Positions 25,677 through 34,931 of a stretch of DNA of 64,000 nt are shown one piece after another. Below the pieces are notes generated by a model that did no database searches, had not been told where the DNA came from, and saw nothing but the letters and a program-made list of their open reading frames with translations. Source of the DNA: Fibrobacter sp. UBA4297. GTDB taxonomy: Bacteria; Fibrobacterota; Fibrobacteria; Fibrobacterales; Fibrobacteraceae. The position numbers and the translations under genes were made by a program. Position 1 is the first letter of the stretch. Every line of letters starts with the position of its first letter. Location: the NCBI RefSeq assembly GCF_002394865.1, contig NZ_DGUZ01000013.1, positions 109,000-172,999 on the forward strand, in the 5' to 3' direction.

Positions 25677-26917
25677 TGAAAAAGTTTATCAGTGCTTTAC
25701 TTTGTGTTTCGAGTTTTTCCTTTGCGTCGATGATTGGACTTGATGCTCTCGGTCAAGAGCAGATTGCAGGCGGTTCCACGGCTATGGCGGGGCGGGGCTT
25801 TGCTGGTAGTGCAAAGACTGGCGATGCCGAGGGTGTTTCTGTCGTGAACCCGGCGCGTCAGGCGTTTGATTCCAAGGTTTCGTTTAACTTGAACTTCCTG
25901 TTCGATGTCTCGTCGGCAGATCGTTCAAATTCTCATTTCACGAAGACGACCGTCTCTTTGCCGTCGATGAACCTCACGTTCCCGATGAATGATTTTGGAT
26001 CGCTCGGTTTTTCGCTGTGGCAGCATTACGCATCTACGATGCGCGAGGACATTGAAAACGAAGAAGAACAGTGGAACGCCGAAATCGAGTACCAGAGTTC
26101 CATCTATGAACTGGTGCCGTCTTATGCCATTAGGCTTCCGTTCTACCGTGTCGTCTCTCTCGGTTTCTCGGCTCACTTTGTGATGGGCAGCTTTAATCGC
26201 GACCTCACGCTTGGCCCTAATCACGACGACGTTGACGAAGGCGACATCTGGGCTACAAACGATGCCGATGTTACGGACCATGTGACGGGCGACTGGAAAA
26301 TCAAGAACTCGGCATATTTCACTTTTGCCGCTCAGTATCGTGGCCGCATGGCTTCGTACTTCTTCTCGTTTACGACGCCTTACACGCTCAAGAACGAACT
26401 GGAATACAACTTTAGATTTAGCGAGTTGGATACGCTTGCTCCGACCAAGCTTACTCGTCGCATCAAGGTCCCTGCAATGCTTGCAACTGGTGTCAACTAC
26501 CGCCTCAACAAGCGCCATAATGTGATGGCCGATGTGGCTTGGCGTGCTTGGGACAATGATATTGAAAACGCTGCGGGAAGCTGGAACATGTCCAAGGTGA
26601 CAAAGACCCAGAATGATTTTAATATTTCTGTCGGCTACCAGCGTGATGGAAGTGATATCTTTTACGATTCCTACTGGGATCGCATTACGTATAGAGCCGG
26701 TCTTTGGTACAAGAACTGGTATGTTGAAGATGTTTCTGAAATTGGTGGATCTATCGGTGCCGGATTCCCGCTTGGGCGTAAGGGCACGATGCTTGATTTC
26801 GCTATTCAGGGTGGGGTTCGCCTGACTGATGACGACCGCAACTGGAGCGAATCCTTTATTGGTATTCGTCTAGGCTTGGTTGGTGTTGGTAATTGGGGCA
26901 AGACCCGTGGTCAGTAA
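25676..26917 (+). CDS. Outer-membrane beta-barrel protein (FadL/PorV-like style)
   Basis: A 413-residue protein with signal peptide MKKFISALLCVSSFSFAS. The N-terminus resembles OmpP1/FadL and PorV-type proteins: GLDALGQEQIAGGSTAMAGR, then GDAEGVSVVNPAR, a common Ala-Met-Gly-Arg-Gly / Asn-Pro-Ala pattern. The rest is a series of alternating strands (SYAIRLPFYRVVSLGFSAHF, AAQYRGRMASYFFSF, MLATGVNYRLNKRHNVMADV, GAGFPLGRKGTMLDFAIQGG). It is coupled to the lipoprotein upstream. A channel or a secretion accessory is possible; the sequence alone does not decide. Confidence 0.8.
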   Translation: MKKFISALLCVSSFSFASMIGLDALGQEQIAGGSTAMAGRGFAGSAKTGDAEGVSVVNPARQAFDSKVSFNLNFLFDVSSADRSNSHFTKTTVSLPSMNLTFPMNDFGSLGFSLWQHYASTMREDIENEEEQWNAEIEYQSSIYELVPSYAIRLPFYRVVSLGFSAHFVMGSFNRDLTLGPNHDDVDEGDIWATNDADVTDHVTGDWKIKNSAYFTFAAQYRGRMASYFFSFTTPYTLKNELEYNFRFSELDTLAPTKLTRRIKVPAMLATGVNYRLNKRHNVMADVAWRAWDNDIENAAGSWNMSKVTKTQNDFNISVGYQRDGSDIFYDSYWDRITYRAGLWYKNWYVEDVSEIGGSIGAGFPLGRKGTMLDFAIQGGVRLTDDDRNWSESFIGIRLGLVGVGNWGKTRGQ

Positions 26918-26939
26918 GATTTAATAGAAGGAGATCGAA

Positions 26940-28226
26940 ATGACTACTAAGAAGAAAGAAGAGGATGTTAAGAAGACCGTTGCAAAGAAGACGGCTTCTG
27001 CGAAGGTTTCTGAAAAGAAGACTGTAACGAAGGTCGCTTCGGAAAAGAAGACGGCCGCAAAGGCTACAAAGTCTGCCGAAGAAAAGGCTACGAAGGCTCC
27101 GGCAAAGAAGGCTGCTGCATCGACTAGCAAAGTGACTGTAGCAAAGGCTGCCGAAAAGAAGGCTGTCGCTAAAAAGCCGGCTGCAACTGTTGAAAAGGTT
27201 GCTGCTAAGGCAGCTCCGGCAAAGAAGACCGTAAAGGCTAAGGCCGAAAAGGCTGAAAAGCCGGCTACAAAGGCCGCTGCAAAGACCGCCAAGGTTTCTG
27301 AAAAGACTGCAAAGTCTGTTGCCGCTGCTAAGAAGGTCGTGAAGGCTGCAACGAAGGCCAAGAAGGTCGATGTTGAAGTTGTAGAAACTCCGAATGGTTC
27401 GACAAGCTCACCAACCGGTACGGTTAAAAAGGCTTCCGCTCCGGAAGCTTTGCCGCAATCCTTTGATGCCGAATACCTCGTGCTCATGCAAAAGGATCCG
27501 AACTGGATGCAGGCCTTCTGGGAAGTATCCGAAGAACGTATCAAGGCTGCCAAGAAGGGCAAGGGTAAGCTTGTGCTTCGCTTGTTCGACATCTCGAACG
27601 ACTTGACCGTGAAGCGTAACAAGAAGCTCAAGTTCCACGATATCGAAGTTCCGGCAGACGCCCGTAGCTGGTATGTGGAAAACAAGGCTACTCAGAACTG
27701 CGCTGCAGCTCTCGGCGTGGTTGCCGCTGGCAAGTTCGAACCGCTCGTCGAAGCAGGCCCGATGCAGACATTCACGCTCGAAGGTTCCGAAGTGAATACG
27801 GACAACGTATTTGTCCGTGCTTCCCTCGGCGGGGCAACTCTCGGTGGCTTTGGCAGCTCGGGACTTTCTTCGATGTCTGCAAAGAACTGGCTTGAATCGC
27901 TTTCGAGCTCTTCGGGCTCCATGTTCTCTGGCGCACTTTCCAGTGCCGCTCTCAAGAGCAACAAGCTTGAACTCCCGAAGGATTCCGTGAACTACGGCAA
28001 GGACTTCTTCTTGTGGGTGAAGACCCGCTTGATCGTCTACGGTGGCACGCGTCCGGACGCACACTTGCAGGTGCGTGGCGAACCGTTCCCGCTCAACCCG
28101 GATGGCACCTTCAGCTTTGAAGAAGACCTCCCGGACGTGACGAAGATTATCCCAGTCTTTGCGACCGATAAGGATGGCGATTTCCCGACGACAATCGTCC
28201 CGATCGTAGTGAAGCGCACGGAATAA
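26940..28226 (+). CDS. DUF4912 protein with histone-H1-like Lys/Ala tail
   Basis: The ribosome site AAGGAG precedes the start. Residues 1-~145 are almost only Lys, Ala, Thr, Val and Glu in AKK, AEK and TAK repeats, like histone H1 or AlgP tails, and are probably disordered and strongly basic. Residues ~175-285 are a DUF4912 domain (EYLVLMQKDPNWMQAFWEVS, KLVLRLFDISND, WYVENKATQN). The last ~80 residues form a beta domain (FFLWVKTRLIVYGG, LQVRGEPFPLNPDGTFSF) usual in the family. DUF4912 genes often lie beside GH57 glucan enzymes, as here with one base of overlap. The tail could bind nucleic acid or acidic polymer; that is inference. Confidence 0.85.
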   Translation: MTTKKKEEDVKKTVAKKTASAKVSEKKTVTKVASEKKTAAKATKSAEEKATKAPAKKAAASTSKVTVAKAAEKKAVAKKPAATVEKVAAKAAPAKKTVKAKAEKAEKPATKAAAKTAKVSEKTAKSVAAAKKVVKAATKAKKVDVEVVETPNGSTSSPTGTVKKASAPEALPQSFDAEYLVLMQKDPNWMQAFWEVSEERIKAAKKGKGKLVLRLFDISNDLTVKRNKKLKFHDIEVPADARSWYVENKATQNCAAALGVVAAGKFEPLVEAGPMQTFTLEGSEVNTDNVFVRASLGGATLGGFGSSGLSSMSAKNWLESLSSSSGSMFSGALSSAALKSNKLELPKDSVNYGKDFFLWVKTRLIVYGGTRPDAHLQVRGEPFPLNPDGTFSFEEDLPDVTKIIPVFATDKDGDFPTTIVPIVVKRTE

Positions 28227-29857
28227 TGGCAAAGCCTGGTCGCGTACATCTTTTGCTTCACGCTCATTTGCCTTTTGTGCGTGAACCCTCTTTTGACCGG
28301 TTCTTGGAAGAGAACTGGTTTTTTGAGGCTATGGCGGAGACGTATTTGCCCATCATCCAGATGCTCAACCGTCTGGAAGAAAAGGGCGTGCCGGGCACTT
28401 TAAATTTTAGCGTTTCATCGGCGCTTTTAGCGATGCTTACGGATAAGCTTTTGCTTACCCGTTTTTCGGCGCATTTGCACAAACAGCTTGAACTGATTGA
28501 ACGCGAAAAAGTCCGCTTCCAGGGCAATTCCGAGCTTATGGAAGTGGTGGATTTTTATTACCGCAGACAGCTTGCGCTCATCAATACCTGGGAGCGCGAT
28601 TGCGGTTGCGAAATTGTCCCTGCATTAAAGCGCTTGGAGCAGATTGGAAAAATCAACTTGCTCACGTGCGTGGGGACGCACCCGTTTTTGCCTGCGTACC
28701 AGAACGATATTGATGCCATCCGCCTGCAGCTGAAGATTACAGTCCGTGCTTTTGAGGACGCTTTTGGCAAAAAGCCTCGTGGGCTGTGGCTCCCGGAGTG
28801 TGGCTATTTTGAAGGCTTGGATGCGATTCTTGCAGAATATGGATTCAAGTATTTCTTCCTGGAAACGCACGGCGTGCTCTTGGCAAAGCCTGCGCCGAAG
28901 TATGGCGTGTTCTCGCCTATCAAGACTCCGGCAGGGCTTTATTGCATGGGCCGCGAACAGAGCAGTTCCATGGAAGTCTGGAGCCGCAAAACGGGTTACC
29001 CGGGGCATCCGGAATACCGCGAGTTCTTTAAGGATATTGCTCACGAACGCGAAAGCGAGTATCTAGGCGATTACTTCTTGGCGGCGGGTGCACATATCGA
29101 AACGGGCCTCAAGTATTACCGCATCACGGGAAGTGAAGACAAGAAAATTTATCGTCCGTGGAATGCGCTCCGCTTGGTAGAAGACCACGCGCGACTTTTT
29201 GTCGCCAATCGCGAAGCGACTGTGTCGAGCTTGCTTCCGAACATGGATGGCAATAAGGTCTCGATTCTTTGCCCGTACGATGCGGAACTTTTTGGACACT
29301 GGTGGTTCGAAGGTCCGCTGTTCATCGAGAAGATGTTTGAACGCGCGGCAAGCTCGAGCGTGGTCGAGATGGCTTCTCTTGAAGATTCGATTCGCGAGCC
29401 TGCGGATAAAGACGTTCACAAGCCTATTTTCTCGTCGTGGGGCGAGGGCGGCTTTGGTGAAGTCTGGATGAATGACGAAGTCGCTTTCCAATACCCGATG
29501 TTCTTTAGAATGCGTAAGATGATGGACGATTTGAAGTCGCGCATTTCTAAAGTAGCAGGGAAGGCTTCTGGGAATGCTCATGGAGTGGCACGCGGTAAGG
29601 ACTGCGCAAAGCCAGCGACGATGAAACGATTTCTTGCGCAGATGGCGCGTGAACTCGTGCTGTTCCAAGCTTCGGACTGGGCGTTCATGATTCATAACAA
29701 TTCGGCGGCGGATTACGCACGTTCCCGCTTGAACGGACATTATGAAAATGTCTGTGCGCTTTATAAAGAAACGGTGAAGGCAAATCCCGATACCAAGTTG
29801 CTCAAGAAGTTAGAACAAAAGAATAATTTGTTCCCGTTCATTGCGGAATGTTTGTAA
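28226..29857 (+). CDS. GH57 1,4-alpha-glucan branching enzyme
   Basis: Glycoside hydrolase family 57 branching enzyme that adds alpha-1,6 branches to glycogen in the cytoplasm. It starts with the family's first motif (VHLLLHAHLPFVREP). The nucleophile Glu191 is in GLWLPECGYFEG and the acid Asp352 is in CPYDAELFGHWWFEG. SWGEGGFGEVWMN and the C-terminal helical region (ASDWAFMIHNNSAADYA) match the AmyC/TK1436 type. The length of 543 is normal. It shares one base with the DUF4912 gene, so the two form one unit for glycogen storage, an important pathway in Fibrobacter. Confidence 0.93.
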   Translation: MAKPGRVHLLLHAHLPFVREPSFDRFLEENWFFEAMAETYLPIIQMLNRLEEKGVPGTLNFSVSSALLAMLTDKLLLTRFSAHLHKQLELIEREKVRFQGNSELMEVVDFYYRRQLALINTWERDCGCEIVPALKRLEQIGKINLLTCVGTHPFLPAYQNDIDAIRLQLKITVRAFEDAFGKKPRGLWLPECGYFEGLDAILAEYGFKYFFLETHGVLLAKPAPKYGVFSPIKTPAGLYCMGREQSSSMEVWSRKTGYPGHPEYREFFKDIAHERESEYLGDYFLAAGAHIETGLKYYRITGSEDKKIYRPWNALRLVEDHARLFVANREATVSSLLPNMDGNKVSILCPYDAELFGHWWFEGPLFIEKMFERAASSSVVEMASLEDSIREPADKDVHKPIFSSWGEGGFGEVWMNDEVAFQYPMFFRMRKMMDDLKSRISKVAGKASGNAHGVARGKDCAKPATMKRFLAQMARELVLFQASDWAFMIHNNSAADYARSRLNGHYENVCALYKETVKANPDTKLLKKLEQKNNLFPFIAECL

Positions 29858-29877
29858 TGGCCTAATGTAGGCTTTGT

Positions 29878-31293
29878 ATGATAAAGAGAATTTGTCTTTG
29901 GGTTGTTGCGTTTGCGAGTGCGGTGCTTGCTAATGAAATTCCAGAGCGAGCAGAAGCTGAAGGTGGAACGGACCATATTTATTTTAACGGGAAAGAGTGC
30001 CGTATTGTAACTCATCCCCTCAATGAGTTTATCGCCAAACATTATGCGGAGTGGCCATTTAGACCATCAAGTGCTCGCCCTGCATACGGAAATCCTCCTT
30101 TGTACACGTATTTTATTCCCAAAGATGGTGGTGGCTATTTAGCTTATTGGAGCATTCGAGATTCTTCGCTTTATTTGGATAGCGTGACCATTAATTCCAA
30201 GTTGCGTGTTGTGCCTCTTATTCGCAATATTCACTATTTAAAGGGGAAAGACAATACAATTGTATCGGTAAGTATTCCTCCGCAAGAAATTGTATTGAAT
30301 ACATCTGCAGAAAAACGAGCTGTAAAAATTCAAAAGAGCGAACCGTTGTTTGCAAATTTTGTCAGCGACACGATTGAATTTGATTGTGGAAGGTCTCACG
30401 TTTATAAAAGTGTTGTGAGAGAAGGCAAAGTAATTTCGTTGCCTAAAGAATTGTCGTATGGAGAAAAACTTTATTATAAAAATAGTGATGAAAATCCTAT
30501 CCCAAAGCCCTATCGCGAGTTTTCGTCTCCATTTGAAAACTATTATAAGATTTTGGATAGCCTTCGTATTGCGATAGATGTTATGAATAGTGAGGATAGG
30601 CTTGCGCAATTACGCGAGGATCCGAGGCTTAAATGGTTTGAAAAAATATTTAATATAAATGCAGTCGATTTTGATCGTGGTCATCCTATATATGCTAGTG
30701 ATGAAGGACGTTCTTTCTATGTCACACCTAAAGGAGATACACCTTTTAAAGAGATTCTTTTGGGATTAAAACATAATGAAAATCCTATTGAAGCGGTCAA
30801 ATTGTTTTTAAAAACGATTATGGTCATGCAGAAAAATCCTTCGTTCGAAAAATGGTTGCGGTATAAAATTCCTTTAATGAATTACTATCAAGTTTACCTT
30901 GAAAAACGCGATTCGTTATTTGTTCTTTGGGAATCAATTGATATAGACTCTCTTTGGAAAGATGTTGGCATGAATGGCGAGTATGTTGGAACGTTAAGCT
31001 TTATTAATGAGGCTGTCCCTCAGTATGAATTTATTTTAAGCGATAATGGGGATGTCCTTGTGACTTGGGCTTTTGTTCCTGAAAATGAAAATTTTTATAA
31101 TATCGCATCTGACAATACGGATCCCTTTTTTGCAATGCAAGGAATAAAACTTGTTGCTCGTATGAAACCGTGCAATCATCCTAATTTTAATATTAAGATA
31201 ACTGAGGCTAATAAGAATGCATTGTTTTTCGATTACCTCATTATCCGCAATGACGGTACAATCGAATACGGCCCGAAATCGGGGGATAAGTAA
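29878..31293 (+). CDS. Secreted protein, long (A) form of an unknown tandem family, copy 1
   Basis: Signal peptide MIKRICLWVVAFASAVLA, mature part 453 residues. I know no family for it. The N-terminal half, shared only with the copy at 32414, contains GGTDHIYFNGKECRI, HPLNEFIAKHYAEWPFRP and VSVSIPPQEIVLNTSAEKR. The C-terminal half is shared with all four genes of the array: FYVTPKGDTPFKEI, KNPSFEKWL, DVGMNGEYVGTLSF, LSDNGDVLVT and the ending YLIIRNDGTIEYGPKSGDK. A 60-bp sample (30301-30360) is 35 percent GC against 57 percent in a sample of the gene before it (28981-29040), suggesting gain by transfer. It starts 20 bp after the branching enzyme. Confidence 0.8.
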   Translation: MIKRICLWVVAFASAVLANEIPERAEAEGGTDHIYFNGKECRIVTHPLNEFIAKHYAEWPFRPSSARPAYGNPPLYTYFIPKDGGGYLAYWSIRDSSLYLDSVTINSKLRVVPLIRNIHYLKGKDNTIVSVSIPPQEIVLNTSAEKRAVKIQKSEPLFANFVSDTIEFDCGRSHVYKSVVREGKVISLPKELSYGEKLYYKNSDENPIPKPYREFSSPFENYYKILDSLRIAIDVMNSEDRLAQLREDPRLKWFEKIFNINAVDFDRGHPIYASDEGRSFYVTPKGDTPFKEILLGLKHNENPIEAVKLFLKTIMVMQKNPSFEKWLRYKIPLMNYYQVYLEKRDSLFVLWESIDIDSLWKDVGMNGEYVGTLSFINEAVPQYEFILSDNGDVLVTWAFVPENENFYNIASDNTDPFFAMQGIKLVARMKPCNHPNFNIKITEANKNALFFDYLIIRNDGTIEYGPKSGDK

Positions 31294-31314
31294 GTTTTGA
31301 CGAGGGTGTTTTTG

Positions 31315-32292
31315 ATGATAAAGAAAATTAGTTTTGTCGTTTGCTTATTACTTTTTTTGGATGTTTATGCTTGTAAATACACGCCTGGTCCTTGTGAAAA
31401 TAAACTCATAAAGGTGGAGACTTGCCCTGGTATCCGTGATGATATGGCTTGTGCACGGCTTGATCCGAAATTTAAGGATTTTGAAAATTTTTTTGATGTT
31501 GAAAAAGTAAGATCAGATAGACGGTTTGATAGTCGTTGTGAAGATATTGGGAAAAATTTTACTTTTTATGTAACGCCTAAAGTTAAAATACCGCTTGAAA
31601 GTATAATTTTTAAATTCGAAATGACTTTTGCGGATAGTTTGTTTAAAAAATCTCCAATAGATGCTGTAGAATCTTTTAAGAAAATGGCGGCTGCTATCCA
31701 TAAAAATCCATCTTTCGAAAAATGGTTGGAAAAAAATGCTAAGGAACGTCGTGCAGAGGAAAAAGAGTCTCATCCATTATTAGTTTGTAAAAATATTGCC
31801 GTGATAGACAATCAAGAAGGTATATACGTTAAGGGTTATGCTTGGGAACCTATCGAAAATATTTGGAATGAAATAGGAATGTCTGGTAAATATGTTGGTT
31901 CGTTAACTTTTTGCAAGGCTCCGGATTGTTGGTGTAATGTTAAACGTAAGATTAAAGTTGAACGATGTGGATCACTTGAATTCTTGTTAGGTGATAATGG
32001 GGATGTTTTCGTTCCTGAAATATGGAATATGAATTCTAAAAAGGAAAATATATTAGATGTTTCTTGGAAAGAACTCGACCGTTTTGCTGATGGGTTGAAA
32101 CAATGCGAGGTTCAAAAATCTTCTAAAGGGATTTTATCATATGTTGAAGATTTTCTGTGCAATCATTCTTTAGTTTCAGAAAAACGTTGCACGGAATGGC
32201 GTTCAAAATACTATAAGACTGAATACTGTGATTACCTCATTATCCGCCACGACGGTACAATCGAATACGGTCCGAAATCAGGGGATTTGTAA
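31315..32292 (+). CDS. Secreted Cys-rich protein, short (B) form, copy 1
   Basis: The ATG at 31315 is chosen over an in-frame TTG at 31297 because GAGGG lies in between at the right distance and it opens a signal peptide, MIKKISFVVCLLLFLDVYAC. The Cys after VYA could be lipid-modified, though Tyr in the lipobox is unusual. The mature protein has many cysteines (CKYTPGPCENK, VETCPGIRDDMACARL, CEDIGKNFTFYV), then KNPSFEKWLEKN, MSGKYVGSLTFC, LLGDNGDVFVPEI and the family ending DYLIIRHDGTIEYGPKSGD. It aligns with the C-terminal half of the A form. Function unknown. Confidence 0.8.
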   Translation: MIKKISFVVCLLLFLDVYACKYTPGPCENKLIKVETCPGIRDDMACARLDPKFKDFENFFDVEKVRSDRRFDSRCEDIGKNFTFYVTPKVKIPLESIIFKFEMTFADSLFKKSPIDAVESFKKMAAAIHKNPSFEKWLEKNAKERRAEEKESHPLLVCKNIAVIDNQEGIYVKGYAWEPIENIWNEIGMSGKYVGSLTFCKAPDCWCNVKRKIKVERCGSLEFLLGDNGDVFVPEIWNMNSKKENILDVSWKELDRFADGLKQCEVQKSSKGILSYVEDFLCNHSLVSEKRCTEWRSKYYKTEYCDYLIIRHDGTIEYGPKSGDL

Positions 32293-32347
32293 GATCTTTT
32301 AATTTGGTACATAAAGCATCATGCCCGACTCATTTGCTCCTGTCCTA

Positions 32348-32382
32348 CGCTGTCATTCCCCACTTGATGGGGAATCTCCTTG
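32348..32382. repeat. GTCATTCCCC / GGGGAATCTCC palindrome
   Basis: GTCATTCCCCACTTGATGGG followed by GAATCTCC, a member of the dispersed palindrome family. It lies between the first and second A-B pair. Confidence 0.75.
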
Positions 32383-32413
32383 TAATATTTATCAGTTTTT
32401 ATAATTTGTAATT

Positions 32414-33841
32414 ATGATAAAGAAAATTTCGCTCTTGGTCGTTTTATTTGAGTGTTTAGTACTTGCGTATCAGACTCCTTTGATTGCGTATAAAGAAGGT
32501 GGGACGGACCATATTTATTTTAACGGAAAACAGTGCCGTATTTTAACGCATCCGCTTAACGAGTTCATTGCTAAACATTATGCGGAGTGGCCGTTTAGAC
32601 CGATAAATGCATGTACAGGGCTTTGTAATAGCCCGATATTTGCTTATTTTGGTCCTGAAAATGGTGGCGGTTACACTGCTTTTTGGAGCTTTCAAGATTC
32701 AGCGCTTTATTTGGATAGCGTGAAAATAAATGCTTGTTCGCGCTCTTTATATACAAAGAGTGATGATCAAAGGGTCGTGTCGGTAAGTATTCCCCCGCAA
32801 GAAATTGTATTGAATACATCTGCTGAAAAACGGACTTTCAAAAGCCAAAACAGCGAACCGTTGTTTGCAGATTTTGTTAGTGATACCGTAAAATTTGAAT
32901 GTGAATCAGGTTATAGCAGCTATGTAAAAGAAGGAAGGGTTGTTTCTAAACCCCGAAAAACAGTATTTGAAGGATGGCTTATAGGAGGTACAAAACCTAT
33001 AATGCAACGTAATTCCAAAAGAATGAATGCTGAACCAGATTCGCTGAGTCCAAATCTTTACCAAGAAGGAAACTCTCCGTTTGTTGCTTATTATAAAGTT
33101 TTAGACAGCCTTCGCCAAGTGCTAGATGATAAGGGAATGGAAGTGTATCTTGAGGAATCGCGAATAGATCCGAGATTCAAAAAATTTGAGGATTTCTTTA
33201 AAATTAACGCGATAAGCACATGGTATTATGATTCAATGCATGAGGCAGATGATCGTTATGTTTTTTATGTATCGCCTAAAGGAAAAACTCCATTTAAAGA
33301 AATAATCTTTAGACTTCGCAAGTATGAAACATTTGAAAATGATCCGTCGGTGTATATTAAGTTGTTCTTAAGAACTCTTATCGCCATTCGTAAAAATCCA
33401 TCATTTGAAAAGTGGCTGGATTATAAAAGGCCTTTCATGAATTTTCAGGATATTGCCATTGTTCGTGAAGATGAAATCAATGTTCTTGTAGAGCCAACTT
33501 CAAGGGTAAGGGAAAAAATCTGGAGTGATGTTGGAATGAAAGGCGAGTATGTCGCTACGATACGGTATCGAGATAATGATTTGCCTCAGTATGAATTTTG
33601 GTTAAGCGATAATGGTGATGTGCTCGTTACATTTGCGTTTGTTCCGAAAATGGAAAATTTTTTCAATCTTAAAAATGGGACGATAATTCCATATGGAGGG
33701 TTCGATAGAATCGAAGCTCGCATAGAACGATGTGAAGGGTTCGACTCGAAAAAGAATTCGTTTCGAGATGGCTATTGTAACTACCTCATCATCCGTAATG
33801 ACGGTTCAATCGAATATGGCCCGAAATCAGGTGATTGGTAA
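32414..33841 (+). CDS. Secreted protein, long (A) form, copy 2
   Basis: 475 residues with signal peptide MIKKISLLVVLFECLVLA. It is a paralog of the gene at 29878 along its whole length: GGTDHIYFNGKQCRILTHPL, AKHYAEWPFRP, SIPPQEIVLNTSAEKR, FEDFFKIN, FYVSPKGKTPFKEIIF, KNPSFEKWL, DVGMKGEYVATI, WLSDNGDVLVTFAFVP and the ending YLIIRNDGSIEYGPKSGDW. The two A forms have diverged more than the two B forms. Low GC like the rest of the array. Function unknown. Confidence 0.8.
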   Translation: MIKKISLLVVLFECLVLAYQTPLIAYKEGGTDHIYFNGKQCRILTHPLNEFIAKHYAEWPFRPINACTGLCNSPIFAYFGPENGGGYTAFWSFQDSALYLDSVKINACSRSLYTKSDDQRVVSVSIPPQEIVLNTSAEKRTFKSQNSEPLFADFVSDTVKFECESGYSSYVKEGRVVSKPRKTVFEGWLIGGTKPIMQRNSKRMNAEPDSLSPNLYQEGNSPFVAYYKVLDSLRQVLDDKGMEVYLEESRIDPRFKKFEDFFKINAISTWYYDSMHEADDRYVFYVSPKGKTPFKEIIFRLRKYETFENDPSVYIKLFLRTLIAIRKNPSFEKWLDYKRPFMNFQDIAIVREDEINVLVEPTSRVREKIWSDVGMKGEYVATIRYRDNDLPQYEFWLSDNGDVLVTFAFVPKMENFFNLKNGTIIPYGGFDRIEARIERCEGFDSKKNSFRDGYCNYLIIRNDGSIEYGPKSGDW

Positions 33842-33862
33842 TTTTTGACGAGGGTGTTTTTG

Positions 33863-34882
33863 ATGATAAAGAAAATTAGTTCTGTTGTTTGCTTATTACT
33901 TGTTTTGGATGTTTATGCTTGTAAATACATGCCTAGTCCTTGTGAAAATAAACTCATAAAGGTGGAAACTTGCCCTGGTATCCGTGATGATATGGCTTGT
34001 GCACGGCTTGATCCGAAATTTAAGGATTTTGAAAATTTTTTTGATGTTGAAAAAGTAAGATCAGATAGACGGTTAGATAGTCGTTGTGAAGATATCGGGA
34101 AAAGTTTTACTTTTTATGTAACGCCTAAAGTTAAAATACCGTTTGAAAATATAATTTTTAAATTCAATATGGCGTTTGCAGATAGTTCGTTTAAAAAATC
34201 TCTATTAGATGTTGTAGAGTCTTTTAAGACAATGACTGCTGCTATCCATAAAAATCCATCTTTCGAAAAATGGTTGGAAAAAAATGCTAGGGAACGTGCG
34301 GAGGGGAAAAAAACTCGTCAATTATTAATTGCTAATAAATTTTTAGTGATGAGCGATCAAGAAGAACTTATTTATGAAAATATTGCAGTGATAAAGAATC
34401 AAAAAGATATACATGTAGGGGGTAAATCTTGGTACGATTCTGACGAACCTATAGAAAATGCTTGGAATAAAATCGTAAAATCTGGTAAATATATTGGTAC
34501 ATTAGCTTTTTGTGAAGCTCCAGATTTTTGTTCTAGAGTTGAATACTGTGGATCACCTTATTTTTTGTTGGGTGATAATGGGGATGTTTTTGTTCCTGAA
34601 ATAAGGATGTCGTTATGGAATTCTAAAAAAGAAAATATATTAGATGTTTCTCAGAATGAAATAGACGCTATTCCTGATACTAGATTGAAACAATGCAAGG
34701 TTCAAAAATCTTCTAAAGGAATTTTATCATATGTTGAAGATTTTTTGTGCAATCATTCTCTAGTCTCAGAAAAACGTTGCGCAGAATGGCGTTCAAAATA
34801 TTATAAGACTGAATATTGCGACTACCTCATTATCCGCAACGATGGTACAATCGAATACGGCCCAGAATCGAGGGATATGTAA
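33863..34882 (+). CDS. Secreted Cys-rich protein, short (B) form, copy 2
   Basis: 339 residues; the start is chosen as in copy 1. The first ~250 bp, including the leader with GACGAGGGTGTTTTTG, are nearly identical to copy 1, and so is the 3' part from about 34690. The middle (after KNPSFEKWLEKNARE) has diverged and carries extra residues (LLIANKFLVMSDQEE). This mosaic suggests a recent duplication followed by change or recombination in one segment. The ending is DYLIIRNDGTIEYGPESRDM, slightly decayed compared with the other three copies. A terminator follows. Confidence 0.8.
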   Translation: MIKKISSVVCLLLVLDVYACKYMPSPCENKLIKVETCPGIRDDMACARLDPKFKDFENFFDVEKVRSDRRLDSRCEDIGKSFTFYVTPKVKIPFENIIFKFNMAFADSSFKKSLLDVVESFKTMTAAIHKNPSFEKWLEKNARERAEGKKTRQLLIANKFLVMSDQEELIYENIAVIKNQKDIHVGGKSWYDSDEPIENAWNKIVKSGKYIGTLAFCEAPDFCSRVEYCGSPYFLLGDNGDVFVPEIRMSLWNSKKENILDVSQNEIDAIPDTRLKQCKVQKSSKGILSYVEDFLCNHSLVSEKRCAEWRSKYYKTEYCDYLIIRNDGTIEYGPESRDM

Positions 34883-34890
34883 TTTAGAAA

Positions 34891-34930
34891 GACCGCTTCC
34901 GGAATAAGTCCGAAGAAGCGGCTTTTGCTT
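34891..34930 (+). terminator. Rho-independent terminator
   Basis: CCGCTTC (34893-34899) pairs with GAAGCGG (34915-34921) with an inner CGGA/TCCG pairing, followed by CTTTTGCTTTTT. It ends the A-B-A-B array. Confidence 0.8.
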
Positions 34931-34931
34931 T

